Shown here piece after piece: positions 25,701 through 36,027 of a stretch of 64,000 nt of DNA. The stretch's first letter is position 1, and each line of letters begins with the position of its first letter. The notes beneath the pieces are model-generated. The model had not been told where the DNA came from and did no database searches. It was given only the letters and a program-made list of their open reading frames with translations. The stretch comes from Antedon mediterranea (Eukaryota; Echinodermata; Crinoidea; Comatulida; Antedonidae). A program made the position numbers and the translations under genes. The DNA is taken from contig NC_092676.1 in NCBI RefSeq assembly GCF_964355755.1, positions 5,996,288 through 6,060,287 of the forward strand, given 5' to 3'.

Positions 25701-26572
25701 CCTGACCTCATCTTGAACTCTAAACGAATCATCTATCGACAGCCAATTGGCTCACTCATCCAGTCCAATGCCTAAATACTATTGTCAATTACAAAAACCT
25801 GTTTATCTATTCTTAATACATTTTCTATATAACTTTGATTTTGAAATCATTTCATGTCACAGAGAAACATTTATGAAATTTGTAGAGAAAAACAAGTTTA
25901 AAAACAAGAAATTTGGTACATTGTTTACTGTACTTTACTTTAGGACTCCAACCCACAGGCTCTTATGAAAAAGAAACAGTTTTATTTCGCCTTTTACCGG
26001 GATTTTATCAAATACACAAATAAGAGCGGAGAAAAACAAGAAGTGGAGACAAAAGAAAACAAAGATAGAGAAAACAAGGAATGTAGATAGTGTAGAGAAC
26101 ACTTTAAGGAATGTAGATAGTGTAGAGAACACAAGGAGTGGAGATAGATAAAACAAGGAATGGAGATAGAGAACATAAGGAGTGGAGATAGAACACAAGG
26201 AGTACTGGAAATAGAAAACACAAGGAGTGGAGATAGAACACAAGGAGTGCAGATAGAGAACACAAAGAATGGAGATAGAACACAACGAGTGGAGATAGAG
26301 AACACAAGGAGTGGAGATAAAAGAACACAAAGAGTAGAGATAGAGAACACAAGGAGTGGAGATAGTGAACATAAGGAAAGTGAGAAAGATGGATAGAGAA
26401 GCTACAGCAGGAAGTGGAGAGAAGAATGACAACGAACCTGATCAGTTACCTTCTTTTTAGGGCCTGGTGCCTTTATTGATCCATCAGACATTATAATGCT
26501 GACATCCTTTTTACCAATTTCCGGCGTCGTTACTTTGCACTTTGCTTTCATGTCCTGTTCTAAATTGCTCAT
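10786..26572 (-). CDS. SHOC2: SHOC2, leucine-rich repeat scaffold of the RAS-RAF pathway
   Basis: Sixteen coding exons (minus strand, in order): 26450-26572, 21805-21891, 20015-20044, 19499-19684, 18952-19047, 18548-18668, 18105-18213, 16916-17009, 16148-16252, 15731-15845, 12848-12972, 12573-12660, 12229-12298, 12015-12082, 11610-11779, 10786-10830. All join in phase to 1632 nt (543 aa); human SHOC2 is 582 aa. The LRR array runs from about residue 63 ([13 protein letters not shown]) to the C-terminus, with diagnostic stretches [44 protein letters not shown] and MSIENCPL. The last 14 codons ([14 protein letters not shown]) match the human FLKMQGPYRAMV tail. In vertebrates SHOC2 joins MRAS and PP1 to dephosphorylate the inhibitory RAF site. 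The lysine-rich N-terminus is about 40 residues shorter than human. The start is the ATG at 26572; an upstream frame is open but lacks support. A likely poly(A) signal lies at 10632-10637. Confidence 0.97.
10945..11110 (+). mobile_element. SINE family S3 copy (headless), in the last SHOC2 intron
   Basis: It shares 'ggttcagtcctgacctagtg', 'ccagtaactcatgac' and 'aagcctcaaatgagactta' with the copy at 53718-53870, in the same order. The first half of the tRNA-like head is worn, but a B-box-like GGTTCAGTCC is retained. Confidence 0.6.
12363..12530. repeat. 28-bp tandem repeat, six copies, in a SHOC2 intron
   Basis: The unit is 'gtactgtcttcttttagg' plus 'aaactaggta' (28 bp), with an A/G variant in the last copies. 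It lies 43-210 nt past the donor of the 12573-12660 exon and 65 nt before the next exon's acceptor. Each unit contains 'ttcttttag|g', a plausible acceptor sequence only on the plus strand, so it does not compete with the minus-strand gene. Confidence 0.85.
13020..14200. other. Intronic sequence with inverted 'ttcggggcaaatc' blocks
   Basis: No exon was found. The text 'cacctctattcggggcaaat' plus 'ttaatcggtaatagctcat' near 13.56-13.61 kb recurs as 'cacccctatttggggcaaat' plus 'tttaatcgtcaataactaat' near 14.00-14.06 kb. This is probably an old transposon, but its ends were not resolved. Confidence 0.35.
14308..14847. mobile_element. Family D element copy 1, right terminus decayed
   Basis: It begins AGATGTATTGTCCCTTTGAC after TTAA and ends '...caagggacaatacaag'. 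The body ('tgacttccagtcaaagtttt', 'ctcaaccatgacaggttgta', 'tagcatcatgcataatgcat') matches the copy at 43561-44082 throughout. It is about 540 bp, in a SHOC2 intron, with no ORF. Confidence 0.8.
15310..15545 (+). mobile_element. SINE family S2 copy lacking its tRNA-like head
   Basis: It shares 'ggttctggtggtagaacaag', 'ggataaggactataaacagt', 'aggtccagtgcact', 'taaagaacc' and 'gagacga' with the copy at 54958-55215, in the same order. It lies in a SHOC2 intron. Confidence 0.65.
15892..16030. mobile_element. Family A MITE, right end lost
   Basis: It starts AGCTCTGTCTACACTATCAA after TTA and continues 'ctagtttgac...gggcacatcacattta'. The right terminal repeat is eroded. It lies 47 bp upstream of the 15731-15845 SHOC2 exon (minus strand). 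Confidence 0.8.
16323..16447. mobile_element. Family A MITE, TTA duplication on both sides
   Basis: TTA|AGCTC...GAGCT|TTA. The interior is the palindromic 'gtgatgtgcccatatggaca' and 'gagcacatcacac'. It lies 71 bp upstream of the 16148-16252 SHOC2 exon. Confidence 0.85.
16916..17009 (-). CDS. SHOC2: SHOC2 exon 8 (example of an LRR exon below ORF-detection size)
   Basis: One of several SHOC2 exons too short to stand out as an ORF. It reads [19 protein letters not shown] and onward between a 'cccttttcag'-type acceptor and a gtgcgt donor, and fits exactly between the flanking exons in phase. It corresponds to human YNRLSAIPRSLAKC. It is part of the SHOC2 entry, not a separate gene. Confidence 0.9.
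17690..17852. mobile_element. Family A MITE, full length, TAA duplication
   Basis: TAA|AGCTCTATCTAC...GTAGACAGAGCT|TAA. It is followed directly by a 'actcaagaattcagcaaaca' segment (to about 17960) that recurs next to family A copies at 57.7 and 58.2 kb. Confidence 0.85.
17990..18079. mobile_element. Family A MITE fragments
   Basis: Right-end pieces only: 'ttgtcacataaatt' and 'ttgatagtgtagacagagct'. The last lies 25 bp from the donor of the 18105-18213 SHOC2 exon. Confidence 0.6.
18287..18448. mobile_element. Family A MITE
   Basis: Both arms are present: 'actctctctacgcgatcaaa' on the left and 'tagtttgatagtgtagaaag' on the right, with the interior 'gtgatgtgcccatatatgga'. It lies in a SHOC2 intron. 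Confidence 0.8.
19722..19862. mobile_element. Family A MITE
   Basis: TAA|AGCTCTGTCTACAC... ending 'gtcacatacagttta'. The outer right arm is lost. It begins 38 bp upstream of the 19499-19684 SHOC2 exon. Confidence 0.8.
20657..20730. repeat. 21-bp tandem repeat, 3.5 copies
   Basis: The unit is 'ggtaataaactgaccaatca' plus t. It lies about 100 bp from the family C element at 20829. Confidence 0.85.
20829..21336. mobile_element. Family C long-TIR DNA element, copy 1
   Basis: A 508-bp element, TA|GGGAGGTTTCGCAACC...GGTTGCGAAACCTCCC|TA. Its terminal inverted repeats run through 'cgaatacgataacgaaaacg'. The interior has a direct 'agtaatttacta' doublet and 'gcgctaggcctaggcagc'-like text. The TA duplication suggests a Tc1/mariner-type mobiliser. 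Copies also lie at 52320 and 56037. It is in SHOC2 intron 2. Confidence 0.9.
21892..24590. other. SHOC2 intron 1, left part
   Basis: No exon on either strand. A segment near 22.04-22.19 kb ('aaatttgtttagcaataatt' and 'aaccaaggttgttttgta'-like text) recurs near 23.64-23.79 kb. Increasing density of 'tactgtac' and 'acagtac' words toward 24.5 kb. Confidence 0.5.
24600..25015. repeat. ~90-bp minisatellite, four units
   Basis: Anchors 'gtgtctgcacactatgtaca' start at about 24688, 24781, 24871 and 24962. Each unit also contains 'ttgtagctggctacacagta' and 'cagtacattacagtagcgg'. More degenerate 'gctggttgca' copies flank it on both sides (about 24.4-25.3 kb). Confidence 0.85.
26040..26400. repeat. Purine-rich 22-24-bp minisatellite near the SHOC2 exon 1 donor
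   Basis: The unit is roughly 'ggagatagagaacacaagga' plus gt. One strand is almost pure purine with adenine excess. Its nearest edge is 50 bp downstream of the SHOC2 exon 1 donor (26450, minus). It yields three long overlapping ORFs on both strands that are repeat artefacts. Confidence 0.85.
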
Positions 26573-29500
26573 TTTCGGTTCTTTCTTTAACAAGATGATA
26601 CAGAATGAATAAAAATCCTTGCTTAATATTTTGTGAAGATGTACGCGTCCTTGCTCTTGGAACCACAAGAGTTATCTTCACTCCTCTTTAAAGGATGTTT
26701 AATAAGTCATGTTGCAACTGAAGATCAGAATGATGTCTTTATTAATTTTCACAGAAGGAATCTTGAACTGATGGCCTAAGATATCTTGCTCTCACCGATT
26801 CCGGTGCTTCATTCTCCAGTTTCTAAAAAAAAATTGTAAAAATATATTATCATTTTCACAAACACTATCAAAATCAAACTAAACTCCAGACAGAAATTGA
26901 AGTGCATAACCCAAACATTTGACGTACAGTACACGCCGTGAAATTGTGTGTCGAGACTATCGGTTAAAAACAAAGTATACTGACATTACACCCACTTTAG
27001 ACGCATAAAGTTAAGAACACCATTTAATTTTTAAGATTTCATTCAACAACAAAAAAGTCTTTTTTGCACAACCTTTTTATACCGACAAACAATAACATTA
27101 CTATTTTTGACTTTACACTATCAGTAAGTGGCTAAATCACTTTGTTTAAAATGGATGCTAAAGTTGTTTCATGTTTTTTTGGGGTTGTTTTTGCAACATT
27201 ATGATCTCAAACTACTTTCACAAGTAGAAACATTTTATAATCTTTTTTTTTTAAAGATTGTCTCCCTGAAAAATTAAATAATGTTGTTGATGAATATTTA
27301 TTTATTTTTAAATGCCATGTTATGTTTTTTTTTTTTTTTTCAAAAATTGGAGAGAAAAAAAATCATAATTTGATCTTAATATAATCTTTAGTTTGGTTCA
27401 GTTTTTTTTCTGTACATGTCAAGTTGAATAACTTTATTAAAATACAAAATGGTGTATTCAAAGTTGAATTTCATTTCATCTTATTTTTCATGTTTGGGGG
27501 AACAATACAATACATAATTTAATATAATAAATATTATTTTAACAATAATAATCCATTAATCTTTAATAATAAAACTTTATTTAATCACGGAAGCACTTGT
27601 ATACCACAATGGTGATTTATAACAAGCATCTAGTTACATACATACAATACAGTATGATATTTTACAGGGTTACTGTAGTAATGGTGTTTTACAGTACATT
27701 TTACTGTTGTTAAACAATTATGTTTTTAATCAACAGTACTAACAGTTAGTATTCAGGATCAACATTTAACAAAGTCTATGAAAACAGGTCAGAGTTCAGA
27801 TTTCTGGAGATCATGTTTTCTTTGTAATCTTCTGTACACAAAAGTGCAATAATTGCTATTTTAAATGACAAGAGAAAACATACACTGCAAATAGTGTGAT
27901 ATGACTGAATACATGTATTCTTTTTATCTTAATTTTTAACTATAACCTCTGTACAAAGGATAAAGTTTAATGAACTTCTTTACATAGACTCTCTTTCAGT
28001 AGATTCCTCACTCACAGACTCTGACCTTGAATATAGTATTCTACAATGTATAGTAGAAAGACTGCTATTTCAATTGCTTTAACAGGCTTTGTCTCTATTG
28101 TATTTTATTGATGTTTTTTTGTTATATTTTAAATAAAATAAAAATTATAATTGATGTTAACAAATGTTATTCGCATTATATTGCAACATGAACTATGGAA
28201 CAAAAAGTAAATTTAAATACAGTCTATAATTTAGTGACTAATTTTATACTGACATACTGTACTTCTTTACTGTATACTGTAAGACAATAGGCCAAAGGTA
28301 ACTATATTTAAATTACTACAGTAGTACTAGTATATTTAGTATTACCCTGTTCTTACCTGCAACTAACTTTGAAAAACAAATAATAATTAATAGGACCACT
28401 GTGTAAACAAAATCCTGTCATCTTTAACCTCTTTTGTGTTAAAAAAGTGTTGTGAAATATATCTGAGATCCGAGTTTTCTAGATCTGAGTTTCTAGACAC
28501 CTGTGAAATAGTCATTGAAAAGTCAACAGAATTGCAAACTCTCTTCTGCAAAACTGGACAGGATCATTGAGGGTCTCAATTACTATACTGTAAGCGTATT
28601 AATGTGTAAAAATGGAGTAAAAATTATAATTTTATACGACACAATAACATTATTTTCACATTATTAATTTGAAAGCTTTAATTAAAGAAATTCTGTCAGA
28701 AATGAGATAAGTGCATTACATTCGTTACTGATGGGATATGAAATTGCTGTGCTCTTTTTTTTTAAAAACCAAAATAGGCCTAGCATAGTAGATCTTCATA
28801 CATCAATTGACAATGATGTATAATAATAATGAAGTAAAACTGGCTGTGTTAGCCTACACAAAAAAACAGTATACGGAATGCTGGCTGGCTGCTGTGCCCA
28901 TTCATTCAAGTACTGTGTAGGCCTACAAACAACCATACATCATACACTTACTTACTACTTTTGCAAGAACAAAATAAGCACACAATTAATATTATTTTCA
29001 AGTTGATATCACTGATGATGCTACCCTGTGTAGCCTACCATTGAGGAGGTAGGCTGGTCTAAAGCATCTCGTCGTGTGTTTATTAGACGACGACTGGATA
29101 ACTGTGCGGACAAGATAATTTCTCACGATTGAGCAACAAGAGTTTTGCCTCAAAAGTACATTTTGAGGTAAAATGCAACTTTAGATTTAGCTCAGTATGG
29201 TACTATAAACATCACATATTAAGGAACACTTAACTAATTGTGCAAAAACATTCGATTTATGCAAAAACGTAGCAATTTATATATATTACCTTGTAAAATA
29301 TCACAGGCGTACTTCAGCCCTTTTTGTGTACTAGCCTAGCCTAGAAGGTTAAATGATGGTTGCCAGACCAAAGCGAACCTTTTGCCCAATTATTATATTT
29401 TAAAATGTTATAATCAAGAGAGTTGTTTAGACAATAAAACAGGATTGTAATAACGTACAGTTGTGTGTGTACATATAATCTATTTTATTTTTCCTTTCAT

Positions 29501-30801
29501 AAAATGTATAAATATGGATAAAACAATTTGAACATAATATACTATTAATCTTTGAAAATATCATAAAATTTGTTCTGGTTTTTTTTCTTGGTCCGTCTCA
29601 TCATTGATGTTGATGGTTGTGCCGAAATTGTGAGAAAAAATAACTGAAACTCATATTATATAGAACGCAATACAAATATTACTCTACCATTCAAATTAGA
29701 TTGTTCAATTCAAATGACCCATAGGTAATTTGACAGGCCTCAGATTTGAGGGTGGAGGACATAAATAACAAGATAATTGTAATTAGACATCATAAAATCT
29801 AACAATCTAGTGATACCTATATAGATTTTACATCAAAATTAAATCTGTATTTTTTTCTTAATTTATCAATTGAAAACAAGAAATTACGAATGTACTAAAC
29901 AAAATAACGTAATGTACTAAATTACTCCCTCCTCCATGAATTCACGCGCATCCTCTCCCCCCCCCCCCCCCTCCTCTTTTTTTTCCTTGTTAAATGTGTA
30001 GCATCAAAGATCTTTGGTAGCATGCAGCACAGAGAGCATGCAGCAAAGATCTCTTTGCTTTGTAGTGACAAAACTATAGAGGGCGCACTACTAATTTGAT
30101 TCATGCTTTGTTTTTAAAACGACGCTAGAGAGTAGGTTTTACCGGCGTTTTTAAGTTTAATAAAGATTGTATTTGTAATCTGTAAATGATTTTGTTGATA
30201 TAAGTCATCATATTTATATAAGGTAAAATAAGTACAAGGTAAATGTCTACTATATCATCTTGAGAAAATTTTGTTTTTATTACGATGTTTAGTCACAATA
30301 ATTTCATTGTAAATCAACCATGGTACCTAACTAAACTTTGTTTCCAATCTAGGCCTACTATAGTACGTACTGTACGTACGAGCGCCCGACGTACTGTACT
30401 GGTAGCCTACTGCTAGTCTAGGCTAGCTTAGCTAGTTAAGCCGATCGGGGCCTATGACTGCCTTAATACAGTACTACGAATGCATCGCTAGCCTACTTCT
30501 ACTACTAGCCTACCTAGGGTAGGCATAGATAGCACAGTACAGTTTACAGTATTTTACTGACTGAGATTATAGTTTTCTTTTTATCAATACGAACAACAAC
30601 TCGTTCGTATCTCCTAATTAATTCTAGGTAGGCCCTATTTAACTACAGACAGCAGCTAGGCCTAGATAGCAACCCATTTGGCAATAATTTAAAAATAACG
30701 TATTTACCTATACTAGGCTAGGCCTACAATAAGACCTACTACTATTCTATAGCTAGGGCCTAGGCCTATACTTACTTTACTTTTGTTTAATTTCAGACAT
30801 A
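26573..30801. promoter_or_regulatory. Divergent intergenic region between SHOC2 (-) and SNRPA (+)
   Basis: No coding exon is seen. It must hold both promoters and at least one SNRPA 5' UTR exon, because a clean acceptor (tttaatttcag) ends at 30796, six bases before the SNRPA ATG. Contents: a family D2 element (27250-27505), AT-rich DNA, a C(14) tract near 29.95 kb, and a cluster of TAGGCCTA-type palindromes at 30.35-30.77 kb. The exact transcription starts cannot be placed. Confidence 0.5.
27250..27505. mobile_element. Family D2 element (degenerate)
   Basis: It runs from 'aagattgtctccctgaaaaa' to 'catgtttgggggaacaatac'. Internal 'gttgaataactttattaaaa' and 'tttcatcttatttttcatgt' are shared with the copies near 38.1 and 44.5 kb. 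Confidence 0.6.
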
Positions 30802-33800
30802 ATGGATATCCGACCAAATAACACAATTTACATCAACAACTTAAATGAGAAAGTTAAAAAAGAAGGCAAGTATATTTTGAAAGAAAGTATATCCTGATCC
30901 TGGCAGAGCTGGTTTTTTTTATTTGCTACGGCAACAGATTACTAATACCCTTTTTACACTATCGACTGAGAGGAACACGAGTTGAACTCGGAGGCAATTT
31001 CCATTTACACTAGCCAAAAAAACTGCGAGATGAACTTGAGTTTCCCCCATTTACACCCCCGGTGCTGTCAATCAAATCACTATTGCAAGCGCATACGTGG
31101 AACTTAACTGACTATGGTTTAAACACTGGAACGTATCGACAAATCTCATATAAAAACATAATAATCCAAATTTACACACAATTTATTTAATTTTGAATGT
31201 AGTCCAGTGTTATATTTTCTTTGTGGCTATTAAGATTATCATTTATTATTTTTAAAATTAGGGCCTTCCTAACAATTATTTTTCTTTTTAAAATGACTGC
31301 ATTTCCGCCTTGTAGACTGTACGTACATTAAATAGGCCTTAAATTGTTAGGTTGGCGTAAAAATAGGGTAGGTACGGTAGTATTTAAAATTAAAAATGTA
31401 TTTGTTAATTAGTATAACAATGTATCAATGAAGGAAAATTATTATGGTACTTTTTCAGTTCCTAAAAAAGATATCATTTTCATCCATTGAGACATCAGTA
31501 CTATATATATTTTTCCCTTTTTCAATAATTAGGCCTACATAGAATCGGTCAGGGTAGAGTTGTACAAATATTACATTATTTTAGGCTTTCTGGTAAGGTA
31601 GAATGAACACGAATTTAAATATTTTCAGCAGAAAAGAAAAATCACAAATTTGTTTTTGCCTTTAAATATAAATAAATAATATAATAAAATAACGAGCAGC
31701 ACAATATATCGTACAATTATTATTTTAAGCAAAAAAGGTGTATTTTAAGCAAAAAAACTATTTTGTTGCATAATATTAATATATTGTATTTCTGTGACAA
31801 CAACTTTTTCACGTCAATGACCTTTAACAGCTCGGTGTTGAACCACAAAAACCGTTTACACTTCGTGTCTCCAGTGTAGATTCGACTGCAACGGAGAAGG
31901 TACACCGGAAAACATTCAGCTTCGTTTCACCCCGGGGAGACCACACCGGGGTGGTTGGATTTTCCCATTTACACCAGTCAATAAAAACCACAACACCGCT
32001 GTTACAGTGATAGTGTAAAAGGGGTATAAGTTACTCTAAACATATTATGTTCATATTGTTCGTTTAACTGAAACTGCTTTATGCACTTGTCAATTGTATG
32101 ACTCACTATACGACCCCTGGGAGAGGTGCGTCATTTACAAATAATTACTGACGCAGGGTTGCGTAAAAAAACCTAAAAGGTATGTCACATCAATGAACGA
32201 TGGTGTGTCAATGTCCGTCACTTTACCACTAAAAATATCATAAAAAAACATGGTCACAGTGCGTCAAAATAGGCGCATCATAGACACCTAAAGGTAGGTC
32301 ATGGTATGATTGACGCACATCAGACAAATGACGCACCTCATCCGGGGGTTGTATAGTGGGTCATGCAATTGACAAGTGCATTACAGATTCAGATAACATT
32401 TATTCAGATAATAATGAATGAACATATATAAAAAAGATATTAAACTGAACATAGATAAAGCAGTAATTGGTAGTCATTATCATGGATCCCTTCTAGAAGT
32501 TAAGAGCAATTTGATATCTACCTGGTTGGTTTAATAAATATGGTCTGGAGTTTCTTCTCCTTAATATATTTTCATTTATTGACATTGCAGAACTTATGAA
32601 TTGTTTATGAACTATACAATAATATTAATAATCTATAAATTAATTTCTTTTCAGAATTAAAGAAGTCTTTGTATGCCATATTCTCTCAGTTTGGTCAGAT
32701 TCTCGACATAATAGCGCTAAAGACGTTGAAAATGAGAGGGCAGGCGTTTGTGATCTTCAAAGAGATATCCAGTGCTACTAACGCTCTACGTTCTATGCAA
32801 GGGTTCCCTTTCTATGATAAACCAATGGTTAGTTTCCTTATGTATAATCCTTTATAATTCACCATCATGCAGTATATTCTGGTAAAGACAGAATATATAT
32901 TATGCCAGAAATGCTTCTGGTAAATGAATACTTCTCATTGCCATTAAAGGTCTTTATAGTCTTAGTACACTAAAGCTCTGTCTACACTATCAAACTTGAT
33001 GTGACAACAAATGTGATGTGCCCATCACTACCATAATTTGGGAATATCACTACCCTATTATTACACTTTTTTGGTCAAACTAGTTTGATAGCGTATACAG
33101 AGCTGAAAAAGAGGATAAAAAATGTATATTTGTTCTTGTTTTTATTTGTAGAGAATTCAATATTCAAAAACCGATTCAGATGTAATAGCTAAAGTGAAAG
33201 GAACGTATGTACCACGTGAGAAAAAGGTACCAGAGAAGAGGAAGGCACCAGCAGAGGAGGCTAAAGGTAGGCCATAAGATCGGCTATATCCCTATACTCT
33301 TAGCCACCCATCACCACATGTAGTAATTGTCATGTCTAACTGACAATGGTGTACACATTTTCATATATAACCATTAAAGTTGTATAGATTTTTTTAGTGG
33401 AACTTGTGTATTTTTATCTAGTATAAAACTTAAATGAATGGCCCAACCCACTTTTTAAAAATCATTTTCATCATCATGTTTAATTTTCTTTTTTTAGGCA
33501 AGAAAAACAAAGCAGGAGCACCTGGTGTTCCTCCTATTATGCCTGGGATGATGCCACCAATGCCGGGTATGCCACCGATGCCAGGAATGCCACCCATGCC
33601 GGGTATGCCACCAATGCCGGGTATGCCTCCAATAGGTAGGTTGTTACATAAATAGTTTCATGATATTTGATATTAATAATGTATATTGATCAAACAATCA
33701 AGTTTTTGTAAATTTTATTGTAGAAGAAAAGTAAAATTTCTAATTGAAAATCAAATATAAAAAGTATGAAATTAAACATGAAAAGAGGCAGTACTGAATA

Positions 33801-35011
33801 GCTTTAAATGGTACAGCCCATTGTAATAGTAAAAACAATAATACTGATTCTCTTTAATATATAAACGATAACAAGTTATTTAAAAAGGAATAAAAATATT
33901 ACATACGAAAGGTACTGCAAAAAAAAAAAAAATAGTTTTTCCATCCTGTATTCAATGAAAATGATGTTTGGTATATACACCTGAGCCAAACACTTGTAAC
34001 TCACATAGCTGGACAGGTGAATTAGTTGGCGAGTTACTTGCTGTTGGGGATATGTATGAAATTGAAAAAAAATCTGTTTCGTTTGATCTTGTGTTAATAA
34101 ATAAACAAGAAGTCTTCAATTCTTCTAATAAAATAATAGAAGGTGCTATAGAAAATTCATGTATGCAATTTCAACTACAGTAAAACAAAAACTTATATAT
34201 ATATATTGGGTCTGTGGAGCTTGGGTAACATTTTTGTTTAGGCCTTATGGTTACAACGCCTATATCCCAATCATTCACCACTGGTCAATAGGTATGTCTA
34301 CCTATTTTCGTGTTATTAATAATATATATGTGATTGTATTATTAGCTGCTGTAGCGCCCCCTTCCCAACCGTTGCCAGAACAACCAAACAATATTCTTTT
34401 CCTCACCAACCTGCCTGAAGAGACAAACGAGATGATGTTGTCTATGCTGTTTACACAGTAAGTATCACGATGACAATATTTTAATTTTTACCATTTGCAG
34501 CTTTAGTGGTTAAAGTAATAGTTTTGGTAGCATCTGTCGGGTTGTCTGTAGGTAGAGTTTCAAGCTACTTCTCAGAATTTTAATTTTTCAGATGTTTTGG
34601 CCTACTATGACGTAATTTGTACTTTATATCAAATATATTTAGAGGTTTTTTGCCTGCATTCAATTTAATCAAATAGTCTGTGTCCATTTAAGGTTATTTT
34701 TGGCATACTGAACTTTTTTTTTTCAGGCTACCATTTTTTTTGCAAAAGAAAAAAAAATCCTCTGCTTTTTTTTTAAACAGCTTTAAGTGAAAAAAAAAGC
34801 ATCTTGCATGATATTTGTTTCTTTAATCACAATATACTTGAAATCTTGCAGATTTGACGGTTACAAAGAAGTGCGATTGGTACCTGGAAGACATGATATC
34901 GCTTTTGTGGAGTTTGAGACGGATTCGCAATCCTCGCTTGCGAAAGGTTCATTACAAGGCTTCAAGATCACGCCAACGAACGCAATGAAGATCTCGTTTG
35001 CGAAGAAATAA
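30802..35011 (+). CDS. SNRPA: U1A/U2B''-type spliceosomal RNA-binding protein (SNF)
   Basis: Six coding exons: 30802-30865, 32655-32827, 33152-33266, 33498-33635, 34346-34457 and 34852-35011, in phase, 762 nt (253 aa). RRM1 has RNP2 TIYINNL (residues 8-14) and RNP1 RGQAFVIF (49-56), with the loop TLKMRGQAF that contacts the snRNA hairpin. A linker of five-fold PPMPGM-like repeats follows (about 127-163). RRM2 runs from about 178 ([15 protein letters not shown]) to MKISFAKK at the C-terminus. In vertebrates U1A binds U1 stem-loop II and U2B'' binds U2 stem-loop IV; many invertebrates have one protein for both. A single gene here cannot tell which. The first coding intron has a GC donor (GAAG|gcaagt), required by phase and the conserved KKEELKKS. 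The start is the ATG six bases past a 5' UTR acceptor. Confidence 0.97.
30947..32026. mobile_element. 1.08-kb DNA element with 'acccctttttacactatc' ends, in SNRPA intron 1
   Basis: The left end ACCCTTTTTACACTATC and the right end GATAGTGTAAAAGGGGT are inverted repeats flanked by TA. Sub-terminal 'ccatttacac' words recur inside (about 31.01-31.05 and 31.96-31.97 kb). No transposase frame is visible, so it is non-autonomous or decayed. Confidence 0.7.
32082..32381. mobile_element. 300-bp foldback MITE, in SNRPA intron 1
   Basis: The left arm TGCACTTGTCAATTGTATGA pairs with the right arm TCATGCAATTGACAAGTGCA. Pairing continues through 'ctcactatacgacccc' and 'ggtgcgtcattta'. It begins 55 bp after the previous element. 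A single copy was seen. Confidence 0.8.
32974..33104. mobile_element. Family A MITE, in SNRPA intron 2
   Basis: TAA|AGCTCTGTCTACACTATC...'gtttgatagcgtatacagagct'. Its right end is 47 bp from the acceptor of SNRPA exon 3. The interior palindrome is shortened. Confidence 0.85.
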
Positions 35012-36027
35012 TTGAAGTACACTAAAAAAAAAGGACAGTATTTGAAATTATCAATTTTAGCATGCTTAAACTTTTTACAGATTTCCCCAAAGTTTTTGAA
35101 GAAGTTAATGGCACGGTCTAGTTAAGGTATAAAAAGGGTAAATATCTTGTAGCTTGACAAGTTGAAAAATGAACTTTCTTTTCAGCGTAAGTGGTGGGTG
35201 TAGAGTGTGTTACAGTATGTACATTTATAGTTGGGTATTTTGTAATTACCAATTTTTGCATCATTGGTAAAACCTGTAAAGAACAAATACTACACTTTTG
35301 ATTAAATTCAACTTGAGAAATTTGGTTAAAAACCAGTATAGCTAAATTCACATTGAACCCGGATTCTGTTCCAGTGGCCAGATCAAAAATGAAAAATAAT
35401 AGAATTGTTCACACTGCACCTGTGTGATCGAAAAACGTAACATAGCCCAGAGTTTTCTCTCTTAAGACTGAATCCGGGCTCAGTGTGAACGTAGCTATAC
35501 TGGTTCTTCAGCAATTTCTTGGTATTGCTGGACAGATTATGGGGTGAAATTTATTATCATTATCACACTGAATTGGGTTAAAAAGATTTGGTAATAGAGA
35601 GTATTCTTAGGCCTAGTCTTGATGTATCCATTTTGGTGTTGTCAATATAGCCTTGCACCTCTAGCTTTGTTGACACACATCTTGTTTCAGATTGGTGACT
35701 CATCATCATTTCTACTGTCTGTCTGCATTTGTACAGTAAGTATAACTGGACGACATGGACAATTCATCAGGTGCTAACTGTACATTCCACGAATTGTAAA
35801 ATTTTAATACAATTAAAGGCTTACAAAAAGTGTTTAAGAACTTTGATAAAAACGGTACAATTTGTTGGTTTTGATATAAATGGAATAGAATTGTAAGTTA
35901 TTAGTAAAAGTTAGTAAAACCCCTATTAAGGGGACACCTTTAGGACCAAATATTAAAGGATATCCACTACATAGGGGTTGGCTGTATTTGTAAAGCATGT
36001 ATGTTTCCCCACATTTGTTTCATAGAG

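Noticed and set aside
25935-26432. 165-, 118- and 82-codon overlapping ORFs rich in 'STPCVL' and 'HSLCS'
   Set aside because: They arise in several frames from the purine-rich minisatellite. Composition is repetitive and they lie in a SHOC2 intron.
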